The position numbers and the translations under genes are program-made. From JACCXG01 sp963836735 (lineage in GTDB: Bacteria; Acidobacteriota; Vicinamibacteria; Vicinamibacterales; 2-12-FULL-66-21), in NCBI GenBank assembly GCA_963836735.1, contig CAWIKP010000026.1, positions 186,001 through 250,000 of the forward strand: a stretch of DNA of 64,000 nucleotides. The letters run 5' to 3'. Under the pieces are notes generated by a model, which had not been told where the DNA came from, did no database searches, and saw only the letters and a program-made list of their open reading frames with translations. Position 1 is the first letter of the stretch. Every line of letters starts with the position of its first letter. Below, in pieces: positions 40,919-51,500 of this stretch.

Positions 40919-42709
40919 CTACTTGGGTTTGGGCTCGGATTCGACCCAGTCGATGGTCCAGGGCTCCTGCGCGTTCCGTCGTGCGACCCGCATCGTGACC
41001 ACGAGCTCGGTGGCGGGTGGGGCCCCTCCCACCTTCATCACCATCGCCTGCTTCATATCGAACTTCAGCTGGGAGCCACCGGCCCCGGCCACATCTATCC
41101 GCTCGAAGTCCAGCTTATCGCCAACGGTGCACTTGAGCGACTTGTAATTCTTGAATTGACTCTTGAGAGCCTCCATATTGGCCCGTGGAAACACCGCCTG
41201 GACCTTGCCCGCATCCAGCGTTTGCAACGCCGAGCAGTACTTCCTGACGAGGCCGTCGATTTCCTTTTTCGCGTGCTCGAGCTCCGAGTCGACCGGAGTA
41301 ACGGGCTTCGCCTGCGCCTCGGGGGTGACGGTCGGCGCAACGACGGTAACAGGAGCGGGCGTGGGTGGAGTCTGCGCGGGTGCGGCGCTTCCTGTGGGCG
41401 GCGGTGCCGGCGACGTGACCGTCGGCTTCGCCGTCTGACCGGACGGTCCCGGTGGCGGGGGTGCCGGAGGCTGGCTTCTCACGCGCGGCGGCGGCGGCGG
41501 ATTCGAGTCCCTGGTGTTGTCCCTGGTGTTCTGCGCCTCCCCACCCTCGACCTTGATGAACGTGGAGCCGCAGTTCCGGGCGCCGGTCATCGTGGTCTCC
41601 CCGTTCATCTCGCAGTCGCCGGTGTACGACACGAACTTGTGACCGCTATCAGGCTCCGCGACGATCGTGACCGGGGCGCCGGTTGGCAGGTTCATCGAGC
41701 AGGTATCGCCCGCCGTGCCGCAGACGATCCCTCCTGCGACCAGGATGGTGCCTCCGCTCGGCTTGGTAATCGTCAAGGGGAACGTCCCGCTTGCGAGTGG
41801 GACGGAGCCTTCGAACCGGGCACCGCAGGATCTTGCCTGCGTCATGGTGAAGCGCCCCGACGACGGGCAATCGCCGGTGTAAGCGCTGAACACGAACTTC
41901 TCGTCGGCGACGGTCTCGAGGTCGACGGCCTGGCCGGATTTCACCGTAATCGAGCAATCGTCGCCCTGCGTCCCGCACGTCAGCCCCGCGCCCTTGATCG
42001 TTCCGCCATTCGGCTTCTGGAACGTCAAGGCGTAGCTGTCCGTGCTGAGCCAGCGTCCGATGGCGACCGCGCCCAGCACGAAAATGGACGCGACGATCAG
42101 GCCACCCACCGCCATGACGATCCCGCGGGTCACCGGCGTCCAGAAGCCCGTGCCTGACTGCCGCGAGGGCCGCGCCGGCTCCCTGCCGGGACTCGACCGC
42201 TTCAACCATCCCTGCAGCATCGACCCCGATTGACGCCCGCTGCGCGAGGCCGACCCGGTCCGATTCTTGGGGCTGATCAGCACCGTCGGCTGCGAGACGC
42301 TCTCGGCTGCGCGGCCTGGCGCGGGCGGCGGCGGCGCGGGGTCGCGCTGGGTCCGGGGCCGCTGAAAATCGGCGCGCTGAGCGATCACGGTCGGTTCGAT
42401 GTAATCGGGAGCCTGTCGATCCGCGTGCTCGATGAGCATGGTTGGATCGACGGACGTGGCCTCCGGGACGTTCCCACGGCTCGAATACGCGGGGGAGCGG
42501 CCGGCCCCTGGCGTCGGCGTCGGCACCGCGCGCCCGGCGCCCAGACGCGCATCGATTCGGGTCCGAAGTGCGCGGGCGCCGGCGTGACCGGGATCCTCGG
42601 TGAGAATCTCGATCGCCAGCCGCTTGGCGGCCTCGAACTCGCCTTCCTGGAATGCCGCCATCGCCCGGGCGTAGGCGGCCTGGTTCCGCGATCCGGATGG
42701 GTTAGCCAT
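40919..42709 (-). CDS. Membrane protein with TPR-like start, two Cys-rich InlB-type repeats
   Basis: Intact, 596 residues. The first 50 residues look like a TPR pair (AYARAMAAFQEGEFEAAKRLA). A Pro-rich linker leads to one transmembrane helix near 200-222. Outside are two related repeats, each with KPNGGTI/KPSGGTI, a paired-cysteine turn (LTCGTQGDDC, IVCGTAGDTC) and YTGDC, resembling divergent InlB B-repeats. A second Pro-rich linker leads to a C-terminal domain of about 110 residues that looks SnoaL/NTF2-like (YCSALQTLDAGKVQAVFP). The cysteines probably form disulfides in the periplasm. It may be an envelope sensor; no enzyme motif is seen. Confidence 0.75.
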   Translation of the reverse strand: MANPSGSRNQAAYARAMAAFQEGEFEAAKRLAIEILTEDPGHAGARALRTRIDARLGAGRAVPTPTPGAGRSPAYSSRGNVPEATSVDPTMLIEHADRQAPDYIEPTVIAQRADFQRPRTQRDPAPPPPAPGRAAESVSQPTVLISPKNRTGSASRSGRQSGSMLQGWLKRSSPGREPARPSRQSGTGFWTPVTRGIVMAVGGLIVASIFVLGAVAIGRWLSTDSYALTFQKPNGGTIKGAGLTCGTQGDDCSITVKSGQAVDLETVADEKFVFSAYTGDCPSSGRFTMTQARSCGARFEGSVPLASGTFPLTITKPSGGTILVAGGIVCGTAGDTCSMNLPTGAPVTIVAEPDSGHKFVSYTGDCEMNGETTMTGARNCGSTFIKVEGGEAQNTRDNTRDSNPPPPPRVRSQPPAPPPPGPSGQTAKPTVTSPAPPPTGSAAPAQTPPTPAPVTVVAPTVTPEAQAKPVTPVDSELEHAKKEIDGLVRKYCSALQTLDAGKVQAVFPRANMEALKSQFKNYKSLKCTVGDKLDFERIDVAGAGGSQLKFDMKQAMVMKVGGAPPATELVVTMRVARRNAQEPWTIDWVESEPKPK

Positions 42710-43001
42710 AGGCTGTATGGGTGCTGGATGTCGCGAACATGCCGGCCGGCGGGCGTGTGAGCGTCACACGTTCGCCGAAGACGGCCCGGGCGTCCAGGGG
42801 CGACATGATAGCGCGGCCGGCCACTACTTCCCATCCCGGCACAAACCGATAAGGGTAGAGGCCAGAAACCACGATTTTTCCGGCCTTTGGCGGCGTCCGC
42901 GCGTTGACAACCCCCCGGGCGCTGGCTAATCTGAGCCGGTCTCGGGCTGCCTGCCGCGGGCGACCCCACGAGCCGACTGGCAGAAAACGGAGTCGTTGCA
43001 T
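42710..43001. other. Divergent intergenic region
   Basis: This 292-base gap lies between two divergently transcribed genes and should hold both promoters. A GGAG motif near 42984 is a possible ribosome binding site for the ATG at 43002. No repeat or RNA gene is recognised. Confidence 0.5.
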
Positions 43002-43775
43002 ATGGATGGACGCGACAGCACGCAGTCGCTGCTGGTGCTCAGGAAACTCACGCGCGCGATCGCGGACAGTGCCCGCGCTCAGATGACGGAGTACCTCGCG
43101 ACCCTCGCGCCGCTGCTGCGGCCACGCATGATCCTGGGCGACTACGTCGAGGACGGGACGAAGGACTCCATCCGGCGGTCCGACAAGGCGTTCAAGGAGC
43201 TGCAGGCGATTTACGAGAAGCTGGCCGCGACCAAGCCCTTCAACCTGCCGCGCGAGCTCACCGTGCCGCTCCGGCTTTCCGGGAGCGGGCTCGAGATCAC
43301 CGCAGTAGACACCCCGCATCTGATTCAGGCCGGATCGGAAGCCCGGACGATCATGGTGCGGTCACCGCTCACCTGGACGCTGACTTACGCGGGGCACGCG
43401 CCAGCCAAGCTGCCCGAGCTGCTCAAGTCCAAGCTGCGCGCCGGTGAGGAGCTCACCCAGCTGGTTCTGAGCTACCTGCTGATGCACGTCGTCGTGACCA
43501 ACTCGCCAGGTCTGATGCAGACCTTCGACGCGCTGCACTTCCCGATCAGCACGACCACGGTGCCGGAGTTCGGGCCACTGCCGATCACGCGAATCAGCGT
43601 GGCCATTTCCACGGCCCGGCCCTCGGACGAGGTCATCCTGCAGAGCGCCGAGCTGACCGGCATGGACGCGTTCGAAGAGATCGTGAACATCAACGACCTG
43701 TCGCATCTCCGCGATCCGCTGAAGGAGAAGCTGCTCGACATCGCGCGTCAGCACGCCCCTGAACTCGTGGCGTAA
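43002..43775 (+). CDS. Conserved-looking protein of unknown function
   Basis: Intact, 257 residues, no signal peptide or membrane segment. It is helical at the start (LLVLRKLTRAIADSARAQMTEYLATLAPLLRP) and mixed later, with LTVPLRLSGSGLEITAVDTPH in the middle. I recognise no family. It lies between the Cys-rich membrane protein and the amidase-secreted protein pair, converging on the latter. Its position beside T6SS-associated genes is the only clue to its function. ATG at 43002 is preferred over an upstream TTG at 42996. Confidence 0.7.
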   Translation: MDGRDSTQSLLVLRKLTRAIADSARAQMTEYLATLAPLLRPRMILGDYVEDGTKDSIRRSDKAFKELQAIYEKLAATKPFNLPRELTVPLRLSGSGLEITAVDTPHLIQAGSEARTIMVRSPLTWTLTYAGHAPAKLPELLKSKLRAGEELTQLVLSYLLMHVVVTNSPGLMQTFDALHFPISTTTVPEFGPLPITRISVAISTARPSDEVILQSAELTGMDAFEEIVNINDLSHLRDPLKEKLLDIARQHAPELVA

Positions 43776-43797
43776 ACGGCACCCTCCCCTCGGCCCA

Positions 43798-44197
43798 TCA
43801 TCCCGCCCCGACGCATTCGAAGGAGTCGGCGAGCAGCAGGCCGTCGCTCGAACGCACGTGGAATCGGATACCCCAGCCCCAGCGATCGTCGCCGTCCTCG
43901 TGCCTGAGGGTCAGCGTGCAAAGGAACACGGGCTCTCGCTGAAGCGGAGCGTCCTGGTTCCACCTTCGTCGGTTGGTTCGGTTCCGACGTTCGTGCAGTG
44001 CGCCGATCCCTTGAGCGGCACTCCGCTGCTGGACAGCGCGGCATCGATGACGTCCTTTGCTGTCGGGCGGAACGCGCGCGACGCGAATCGCAGCGGGACT
44101 CTGGCCGGCTGCCGGAGGCGGTGGTGCGCCGTTCCGGCGCCGCGGTGTACGAGGCGGCTGCGACAACCGCAGCCGCGGCCAGACCGAGACGCCTCAT
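43798..44197 (-). CDS. Small secreted Cys-containing protein, immunity candidate, frameshifted
   Basis: About 130 residues. A signal peptide (MRRLGLAAAAVVAAASYTAA) predicts export. After frame changes near 44090 and 43920 the chain reads KDVIDAALSSSGVPLKGSAH, then CTNVGTEPTDEGGTRTL, then RWGWGIRFHVRSSDGLLLADSFECVGAG to the stop. Several cysteines suggest a disulfide-stabilised periplasmic fold. The ATG overlaps the stop of the small amidase gene (ATGA). Known type VI amidase effectors have exported immunity partners in exactly this layout, so I propose that role by analogy. Confidence 0.5.
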
Positions 44198-44655
44198 GGC
44201 AGCGACCCGTAGAACATGGCGTTGTCGGGCGCAGCGTAGTGGGTCGAGTACTGCGCTGGCGTCTGCTTCACGACCTTTCGCTGGCTGTTGGAGTAGTGCC
44301 ACACGAACCCGCTCACAAAGATGCCGATATGCGTTCGGGGCACGTTCGCCATCGCCTTGCCCGCCAGGCTGACGTTGCCGGCGCGGGTCATGAACACGAG
44401 ACAGACGGAGAGCGAGGCCGGCCGGAGGGACCAGACGCCGACCCTGCTACAGCGCGGGAAGATCTCCTGAACCCGGAGGTTGGCGGCCGGCCCGGTGGGC
44501 GACCCCATCATCTGGCAGGTCACGCCAAACCTGTATCCAAGCGCGTGGGAGACAAAATGGGCGCAGTGGTTATCGGCGTCGCTGGTGTAGCCGTTCTGAC
44601 AGATTTCAGCGATTGACTTGCCCAGAAATCGGCTGAGCTGCTGCTCTGTGACCAT
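44194..44655 (-). CDS. Small cysteine amidase (NlpC/CHAP-like), candidate T6SS effector
   Basis: Intact, 153 residues, no signal peptide. The helix DNHCAHFVSHALGY carries the nucleophile candidate Cys31, and THIGIFVSGFVWHYSN carries His109 at the start of a strand, the arrangement of NlpC/P60 and CHAP peptidoglycan amidases. Size and lack of export signal match single-domain Tae-type effectors, which are injected by T6SS rather than secreted. The following gene overlaps and encodes a secreted protein. An ordinary housekeeping amidase would normally carry its own signal peptide. The effector role is inference. Confidence 0.65.
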   Translation of the reverse strand: MVTEQQLSRFLGKSIAEICQNGYTSDADNHCAHFVSHALGYRFGVTCQMMGSPTGPAANLRVQEIFPRCSRVGVWSLRPASLSVCLVFMTRAGNVSLAGKAMANVPRTHIGIFVSGFVWHYSNSQRKVVKQTPAQYSTHYAAPDNAMFYGSLP

Positions 44656-44801
44656 CGTTTTGGGGGCCCTTCCGGAGCTGATTCGGGGCCTGCGAATAGA
44701 TACGGATCCTGATGGTGGAGTGGATCTTACGTGCAACCGGACCGTTCGGCTCCCGAAGGCCAATCGCATAATCTTCTCAACTGGTCTGCTTTTCGGACGA
44801 T

Positions 44802-46378
44802 ATGACCGCTTCGATAAAACCGCGAACGCCAACGTCGTACGACCGCGTCCCGTATCCCAGCGTCGCGTTTCCCGAGACGCACCCGGATCGGCTCGCCACC
44901 GTCGCCCGCATCTTCGGCGTGAGAACGCCGGCCATCTCACACTGCCGCGTGCTCGAGCTCGGATGCGCCAGCGGCGGCAACCTGATCCCGATGGCCTTCA
45001 ACCTGCGCGGGCAGCGAGTTCGTGGGCATCGACCTCTCGCGGCACCAGGTCGAGGACGGCCTCGCCATGGTGCGCGCGCTGGACCTGACGAACATCCGGA
45101 TCGAGCACGCGTCGATCCTCGACGTCGACAGCGGGTGGGGGCAGTTCGACTACATCATCTGCCACGGCGTCTTCTCGTGGGTCGAGCCGCCGGTGCAGGA
45201 CAAGATCCTCGAGATCTGCCGCGAGAATCTGACGCCGGCCGGCGTGGCGTACATCAGCTACAACACCTATCCTGGCTGGCACCTGCGCGAGTCGGTCCGC
45301 CACATGATGCGTTACCACTCGGCGCAGTTCGACGACGCCGCCGAACAGGTGGAACAGGCGCGGGCGCTGCTGGCGTTCCTCGCATCGGCGTCCGACACCT
45401 CGTTGCCATACGGTCAGCTGCTGACGCGCGAGGTCGAGCGGCTGAGCAAGGCAAGCGACTCGTATCTCTATCACGAGCATCTCGAGCAGACGAACCAGCC
45501 GCTCTATTTTCACGAGTTCGTCGAGCGCGCCGAGCGCGCCGGGCTGCAGTACCTGTCCGAAGCGGCCATCAGCGAGATGTTGACTTCGCACTTTCCGGCG
45601 GAGATCGCGGAAACGCTCGAGCGGATCAGCCCGGACATCCTGCACCTGGAGCAGTACATGGACTTCGTGCGCAACCGGCAATTCCGGCGGACGCTGCTCT
45701 GCCACAAGGCGGTGAAGCCGACGCGCGCGCTCACGCCTGGCTTCCTGAAGGGCCTGCTGGTGTCCTCACCAGGCATCACCGATGCCGCGCCCGATGATCT
45801 GTCCGCCTCGAGCAACATGGTCTTCACGACCGGCGCGCAGCAGGCCACCGTGGCTCTGCCGGCGAGCAAGGCGGCGATGCTGACGCTGATGGAGACGTGG
45901 CCGCGGGCGATCGATGTCGAGGAACTGTGCGCGATCGCGCTCGAGCGCGCCGCCGTCCTTCATCGACTCGGTCGACGACGCGCGCCGCGGTTTGATGGGC
46001 GATCTGTTCGGGGGGGTGATGTACGGGATGGTGCTGCTGCACACGGAGCAGCCGCCGTGCACGAACCGCGTGTCGGAGAGGCCGCGCGCGCATCCCGTGG
46101 CCGCCTACCTGGCGACGCTCGGCAATCTGGTCGTCAACGCGCATCACGAGACGCTGAGGATCGACGAGCCCACTCTCCAGGTGCTGCGGCTGTTGAACGG
46201 CGAGCGAACGCAGACGGACATCGTTGACGCGTTGCTGCAGGGTTACAGGGACGGGTCGCTGCTTGTGGAGCAGGAGGGGACCCCGGTGACGATCGAGGAA
46301 GTCGCGCGCCGCGTTATCGAGACGCTGGTGGAAAACGCGCTGGTAAATCTCGCCAGGATGGCAGTGCTGTTGGACTAA
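44802..46378 (+). CDS. SAM methyltransferase with regulatory domain, frameshifted
   Basis: About 525 residues. The class I methyltransferase fold starts with CRVLELGCASGGNLIPMA (SAM motif I), then VGIDLSRHQ, FDYIICHGVFSWV and AYISYNTYPGWHLRE. From about residue 220 a second domain (YLYHEHLEQTNQPLYFHEF, then GLQYLSEA) matches the methyltransferase regulatory domain found with lysine methyltransferases of outer-membrane proteins. A C-terminal winged-helix-like part ends VNLARMAVLLD. Frame changes lie near 45010 and 45955. It is divergent from the amidase gene. The target could be a surface or secretion protein. Confidence 0.82.
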
Positions 46379-46865
46379 CTGCCGCTGCTGTCATCGGGCG
46401 AGGCTTCCTGTGTCGATGGCGGGGTGCTACCCGCCTGTTCGAGGGGCGCTCGCCAGAGAGTCGGCGTCGATGCCGTAGGCACCCGCAGTCCCGCACGTGG
46501 CCGGAGATTCGCGGCGAGGAGATCCGAGAATCAGGGGTTTATGGACGTCCCGGCCCTCCGTCACCGCTCGCGAACTAAGCGCGATCTTTGTTTATAGATA
46601 CGCGTTCGAGCTGGCTACGGATCGGACCGGAGCGCTGCCTCAACGGGGCTTGCCCAGACTCGAATGGCACCGGTCGAAGTGGCGCGCTGCAACTGCCGCA
46701 CGGGGACGAGCGTATCTCCCATCTAGCGGGGTCGCCTCTTCCTTCCGCTTCGGGAGTCGAGCCGCGTGCCCTCAAGCGCCAGGCTCGGGTGCAGGACTGC
46801 GATTCAGAGTAGAGTATGCCTCGCACCGTGCGCATCCCGCCGGTCCAGACGAGAGGACGGCACCC
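46379..46865. other. Long intergenic region
   Basis: This 487-base gap shows no convincing ORF, tRNA or repeat. It is slightly richer in AT near 46585-46605 (CTTTGTTTATAGATA), which could be a promoter for the next gene. GAGAGGA near 46851-46857 is a plausible ribosome binding site for the ATG at 46866. Confidence 0.45.
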
Positions 46866-47243
46866 ATGGATCGAAACCTCGTCATCTCGGCGACCTTCCT
46901 GTGTATCGCCGGAGTGATTTGGTTCGTGTTCCTGCGGCCGGCGCCCATCAACACCACCACGGGCGTGATCCGCACCAAGGAGTTCGCGAGTGGTGGCCAG
47001 TACGTTCAATATCCCGCCGGCAGCCGTCCAGGATTTCGAACACCAACGACGATTCAGCTGGCCGACCATTTCGTCCTGGCGATCGACGTCGCCGGTCAGT
47101 CCGGTCCGTTCCGGTACGCGGTCAACACGACCGCCGCGTCCGCCTTCGACGTCGGCCAGCGGGTCAACATCGAATATCAGACGCGCGGACTGCCACCGTT
47201 CTGGACACGCGTGTATGTGCTCGACGCACGCCCTTCTAACTGA
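46866..47243 (+). CDS. Small single-pass membrane protein
   Basis: Intact, 125 residues. An N-terminal membrane helix (LVISATFLCIAGVIWFVFL) is followed by a predicted beta-rich periplasmic domain (residues 35-120) including LADHFVLAIDVAGQSGPFRYAVN. It is 8 bases upstream of the TPR protein gene and probably in one operon with it and the PAAR-Rhs toxin. I recognise no family. Confidence 0.72.
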   Translation: MDRNLVISATFLCIAGVIWFVFLRPAPINTTTGVIRTKEFASGGQYVQYPAGSRPGFRTPTTIQLADHFVLAIDVAGQSGPFRYAVNTTAASAFDVGQRVNIEYQTRGLPPFWTRVYVLDARPSN

Positions 47244-47251
47244 TCGGCTCT

Positions 47252-48502
47252 ATGCGGAAGCTCCTCGCGCAAATTGGTGATCGCCTGAAGGGGTTCGTCG
47301 ATCAACGCGACGATCTGACCCTCGTGCTGTCCTCTCCCGTGAGCGACGCCTTGCCGATGCTGACACTGCTCGAGCAGGTGGAAGCTGGCAGCGCATCCGA
47401 TATGTTCTGGACGTTCACCGACAACTTCAGCGACGCGCACGAGTACGCCGGGCAGCTGGTGTCGGCGTTTGCTGCACGGCACGAAGGCGTACGGCTGGCG
47501 ATGCAGAAGGAAGGGATGTCGCCGTGGCCGGCGATTCCGGCGCGAATTCTCTCGGAGAGCGTGGTACCGGCGCAGCGTCTCCGGGAGCTTGCGGCATTCT
47601 CGCGCCGCCTGCTGCCCGTTCCCAACGGCGGAAACATCGTCTGGACGTTCTACCCGCTGGAGGTTGCAGACCACGCCGGATACGCCCACTTGATCGGCCA
47701 GGTCGTGCATCACGACTTTCCGAATCCCTGGTGCCACCATCTGCGGTTCATCGTCCGCGACGACCCGGCGGCGCCCGCTGTGCAAGAGGCCCTCTCCGGC
47801 TCGCCGCGGATCCAGTGGTACGAGCCGGATTTGTCCCACGCCGCGGTGCAGCGCAGCATCGAAGAGGAGGCCGCTGACGAGAGCCTGCCACTCGAAGAAC
47901 GGCTGACGAATTTCTTGATGCTGGCGGGTGGCGACCAGGCGAACCGCCGCTACCCTGAGGCGCTGGAGAAGTACTCGCTGCTGCTTCAGTACCACGCGCC
48001 GATGGGAAATCTTTCGATGGCCGCACTGGCGCTGAATGGGATGGGCGAGACCTACGAAAAGATGGGAGATCTCGAGAGCGCCGCCGACAGCTTTCAAGCG
48101 GCGCTTATTCCGGCCACTCAGGCCGAATATCCTCCGGTTCCGGTGCTGTTGAACATCACCTTGAATCTCGCGAACCTGCGCTACGTGCAGAAGCGATGGG
48201 CGGAGGCGGAGGGCTATTACGACCTCGCGCAGCAGCTTGCGACCGCCGCGCGCAACCCACCCGTCAAGATCGAATGTCTGGACTTCCGAGGCATCTGCCA
48301 GCATCGCCAGACAAAATTCGCTGAGGCAGAACAGAGCTGGTACGAGGGTTCGGTGATCGCTGGAGCACTCGAAGAGCTGGAGTTGTGCCGCCGGCTGGTC
48401 GCGCGCCTGCGCCAGTATTACGAAGAGACCGGGCAGCACGCGAAAGAACGAGAACGGCGCGAGCAGCTCGAGGCGCTGGGAATGCCGAGGACGCTGACAG
48501 AC
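47252..48502 (+). CDS. TPR protein upstream of PAAR-Rhs, possible adaptor
   Basis: About 417 residues to the proposed toxin start. The N-terminal half (residues 1-190) is an uncharacterised domain (DDLTLVLSSPVSDALPML onward). The C-terminal half has TPR units (ALNGMGETYEKMGDLESAAD, ILNITLNLANLRYVQKRWAEAE-like). The frame has no stop before the PAAR-Rhs ATG at 48503; it runs on in the same frame to an out-of-frame end at 48673. Either a base error removed the stop or the two are one fused protein. Toxin-adjacent TPR proteins can act as loaders of PAAR-Rhs effectors; that role is inference. Confidence 0.75.
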
Positions 48503-51500
48503 ATGGGTGCCTGGGACAACCTCGGCTCGCGGTCCAACAAAAGGCCGGCGGCGTCACCGGCGATCAGCATTCACCATGGGCTCGCGCCGGGAACACCCCG
48601 GGCGAGATGCTTGGCGTCGGAAAGCGCTGGACGGAGGGAGTCGGCCAGAATGTCACGGCGTGGGGCTCGCTGAACGATCCGGTCCACAAGGGCGAGCCCA
48701 ACCAAAGGCCGGCCACGAAGGCCGAGGTCGCCGCTCGTGTTCTGCGTGCGGCGCAGGGCTCCATTGGAGCAATCACAGGAGGCATGGGCGCGTTGAAAGA
48801 TGCGCTGGACGTCGGCTTCGCCAATCTCACCGCCCCGATCGCGGCGGTCTTTCCGAGCTTCCCCGCCGCCACCATTGTTTCGCCTTACTGGGCACTCCCC
48901 ACGCGCATGCCACTGCATCCGCCCAGCGGACCGCCGCCGGTGCCGCCGACGCCATGTCCGAGCCTGGGCATGACGATGCTCGGTGTCAGCCCACGCGTGC
49001 TGATCAACGGGAAGTTCGCGGCCCGCTGTGAGGACATCGGTCTTGCGCCGACCTGCATGGGCCTTCCGCCGGCATGGTTCAAGATCAAGACCGGCTCGTC
49101 GAACGTCTTCATCGGCGGCGCTCGCGCGGCCCGCCTCCTCGACATCTGCAAGGCCTGCAAGAACATCCCAGAGGTCCCTGATATCCCGGCCGGAAGGGTC
49201 ATGGCCGCGGTCGGCAAAGCCGCCGGAGCCGTCAGCACTGCGCTGGGTGTCGCCGGTAAGGTGGCGGCAGGTCTTGGCATCGCCGCCGACATCGCCGAGG
49301 CTGCAGTCGAAGACGACAGGGCGATCGCCGCAGCCAAGGCCTTGAACGCCGCGATGATGGCCGTGCAGATGGCTGCGGAAAAGGCAAAGGAGGCCGTCGA
49401 AAAGACGATGTGGAAGGACCCGACCATTCCGCCGACCGGCAGCATGGGCGCCGTCATCGATCCGAGCCACGCGACGGTGCTCATCGGCGGGTTCCCGATG
49501 GTCAACATCCCCGATCCGGTCGGGGCTCTGCTGAATCGTCTGAAGCGCTACAAGGCGAAGGCGCCGCCGGCCAACGACAGCTGCGGAGAGGAAGGAGAGC
49601 CGGTGAATGTGGTCACCGGCGCCAACCTCGAAAGCTCCTCCGACCTGCCGCTGCACGACGAGTTAGGCTTGCAGTGGAACCGCTACTACGACAGTTCGCA
49701 GAAGGCAGTGCGTGGACCACTCGGGTGGGGCTGGCGGCATGAGCTGCAGCAAGCCCTACGCTTTGACTTGGACGGAATTCTTTACCTTCCACCCAGCGGG
49801 CCGCCGGTGGCGTTCCCTCGCTTGGATACGGACGGCACCACGTTCTCGCGAGACGGCCTGACCTTGGAGCGTGTGAGTGCCACCACATACCTGCTCCGCC
49901 GCCCCGGGCGCGCCACGCACGAATACCAGGTAGCGACCGGAACCGCGACAGCACGCCTCCTTAGAATCTTCGAAGGAAACCACGAACTCAGGCTCTATCA
50001 CGGCGAGCACGGGCGACTCGCGGCTATCCACGGCTCGTCGCAACGGCCTATTCAAGTTGAGTACGACGTTCGTGGTCGTCTAACCGCGCTGACGACGGCG
50101 ATCGAGAATGGATCGAGAGCGCGGCTGGTGGGTTACGAATACAGCGACGGAAACGACCTGATCGCGTGGACCGATGCCCTCGGACATGCGGCGACTCTCG
50201 AGTACGACGATCGACACCAGCTGACACGCAAGGGCGACCGGCGGGGCTATTGTCCTACTACGCATACGACGCAGACGGACGCTGCATCCACACGAGCGGC
50301 GAAGACGGCATGTACAGATGTCCGTTTCGCTTACCTCACAGAGGGGCGCTGCACGCAGGCGACGCATGGGGATGGCGGCGTTTGGAGCTTCTTTTACGAC
50401 GAGGCCGGGACCATCGTTCGCATCGTCGATCCTTACGGTCGGGCTCGTGAGCGAATCGTGGCGCCGTCAGGTCAGGTGACCGCTGAGATCGATGCCGCCG
50501 GGAATGCGTTCCCGATCCTCTACGACCCTCGGGCGGCGTGATCGGTCGTCAGGATCCGTTCGGGTTCATCACCGAGGACCTGCGAGATCTCCGCCGTCAC
50601 AATCATCTTGAGCTTGCGGCGCCCGAAACCCCGCTGGAGTGGGAGCACGGTGGTTTGCTGCGACCGGCAGAGATTGAGCCGCAGCCGTCCATCGAAGTCT
50701 TCCGCGATGCGCTTGGCCGCACGGTCGAAGAACGATTCGAAGGCTTCAGCCGACGCTGGGCATACGACGGCAACGGTAACGTCATCGCGTTCAAAGACGG
50801 CGACGACGCTCTCCACCGTTACGAGTACGCGTCGTGGAACATGCTGCGACGCGAGATCGATCCTGTCGGCAACGTCACCGAATATGCCTATACCGCCCGC
50901 GAACAGGTCACGACCATCGCTGACGCAGGCGGCACCCTCACCGAGTACACCTACGACCTGCGCGACAACATCGTGCGCGTCACACGCAACGGCAGAGTCC
51001 GTGAGGAATACGCGCGCGACGCCACCGACAACCTGATCGGGAAGCGCGACGCTGACGGCCGTGCCCTTCTGAATTTCGACATTGGCGCTCGCAACGTCAA
51101 GCAGGTGCGACAACTCGCCTCGGCGACAGACATCGCTTCGAATACGACGAAGCGGGTCGTCTGATTCTGGCTGCGACGGAAACGCACGAGACGCGGTTCG
51201 AGTATCTGCTCAGCAGACGGCCGGTGTCGGATATCCGTAATGGCCGGGGCGTGCGCTACCGCTTCGCCGGTCCCGGACGCATCACAGCGGTGGTGTTAGA
51301 CAATTTCGAGATCCGCTATGACAAGACGCCTTACGGGGCCAGGCTGATCGTCGACCCCGCCGGCGGCCGACATCTGATCAGCGCCCATGCTGACGGCTCC
51401 ATGCGTACTGGACTGCTCGAACGGAACGACGGAAACGCGCCGCTACGACTATCGTGGCCTGACGATCTCAAAGATGCGCACCTCGCGGGGAGGCGCCGCG

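Noticed and set aside
46379..46865. tRNA or small RNA gene in the long gap
   Set aside because: No cloverleaf, T-loop consensus or terminator-like hairpin could be found.
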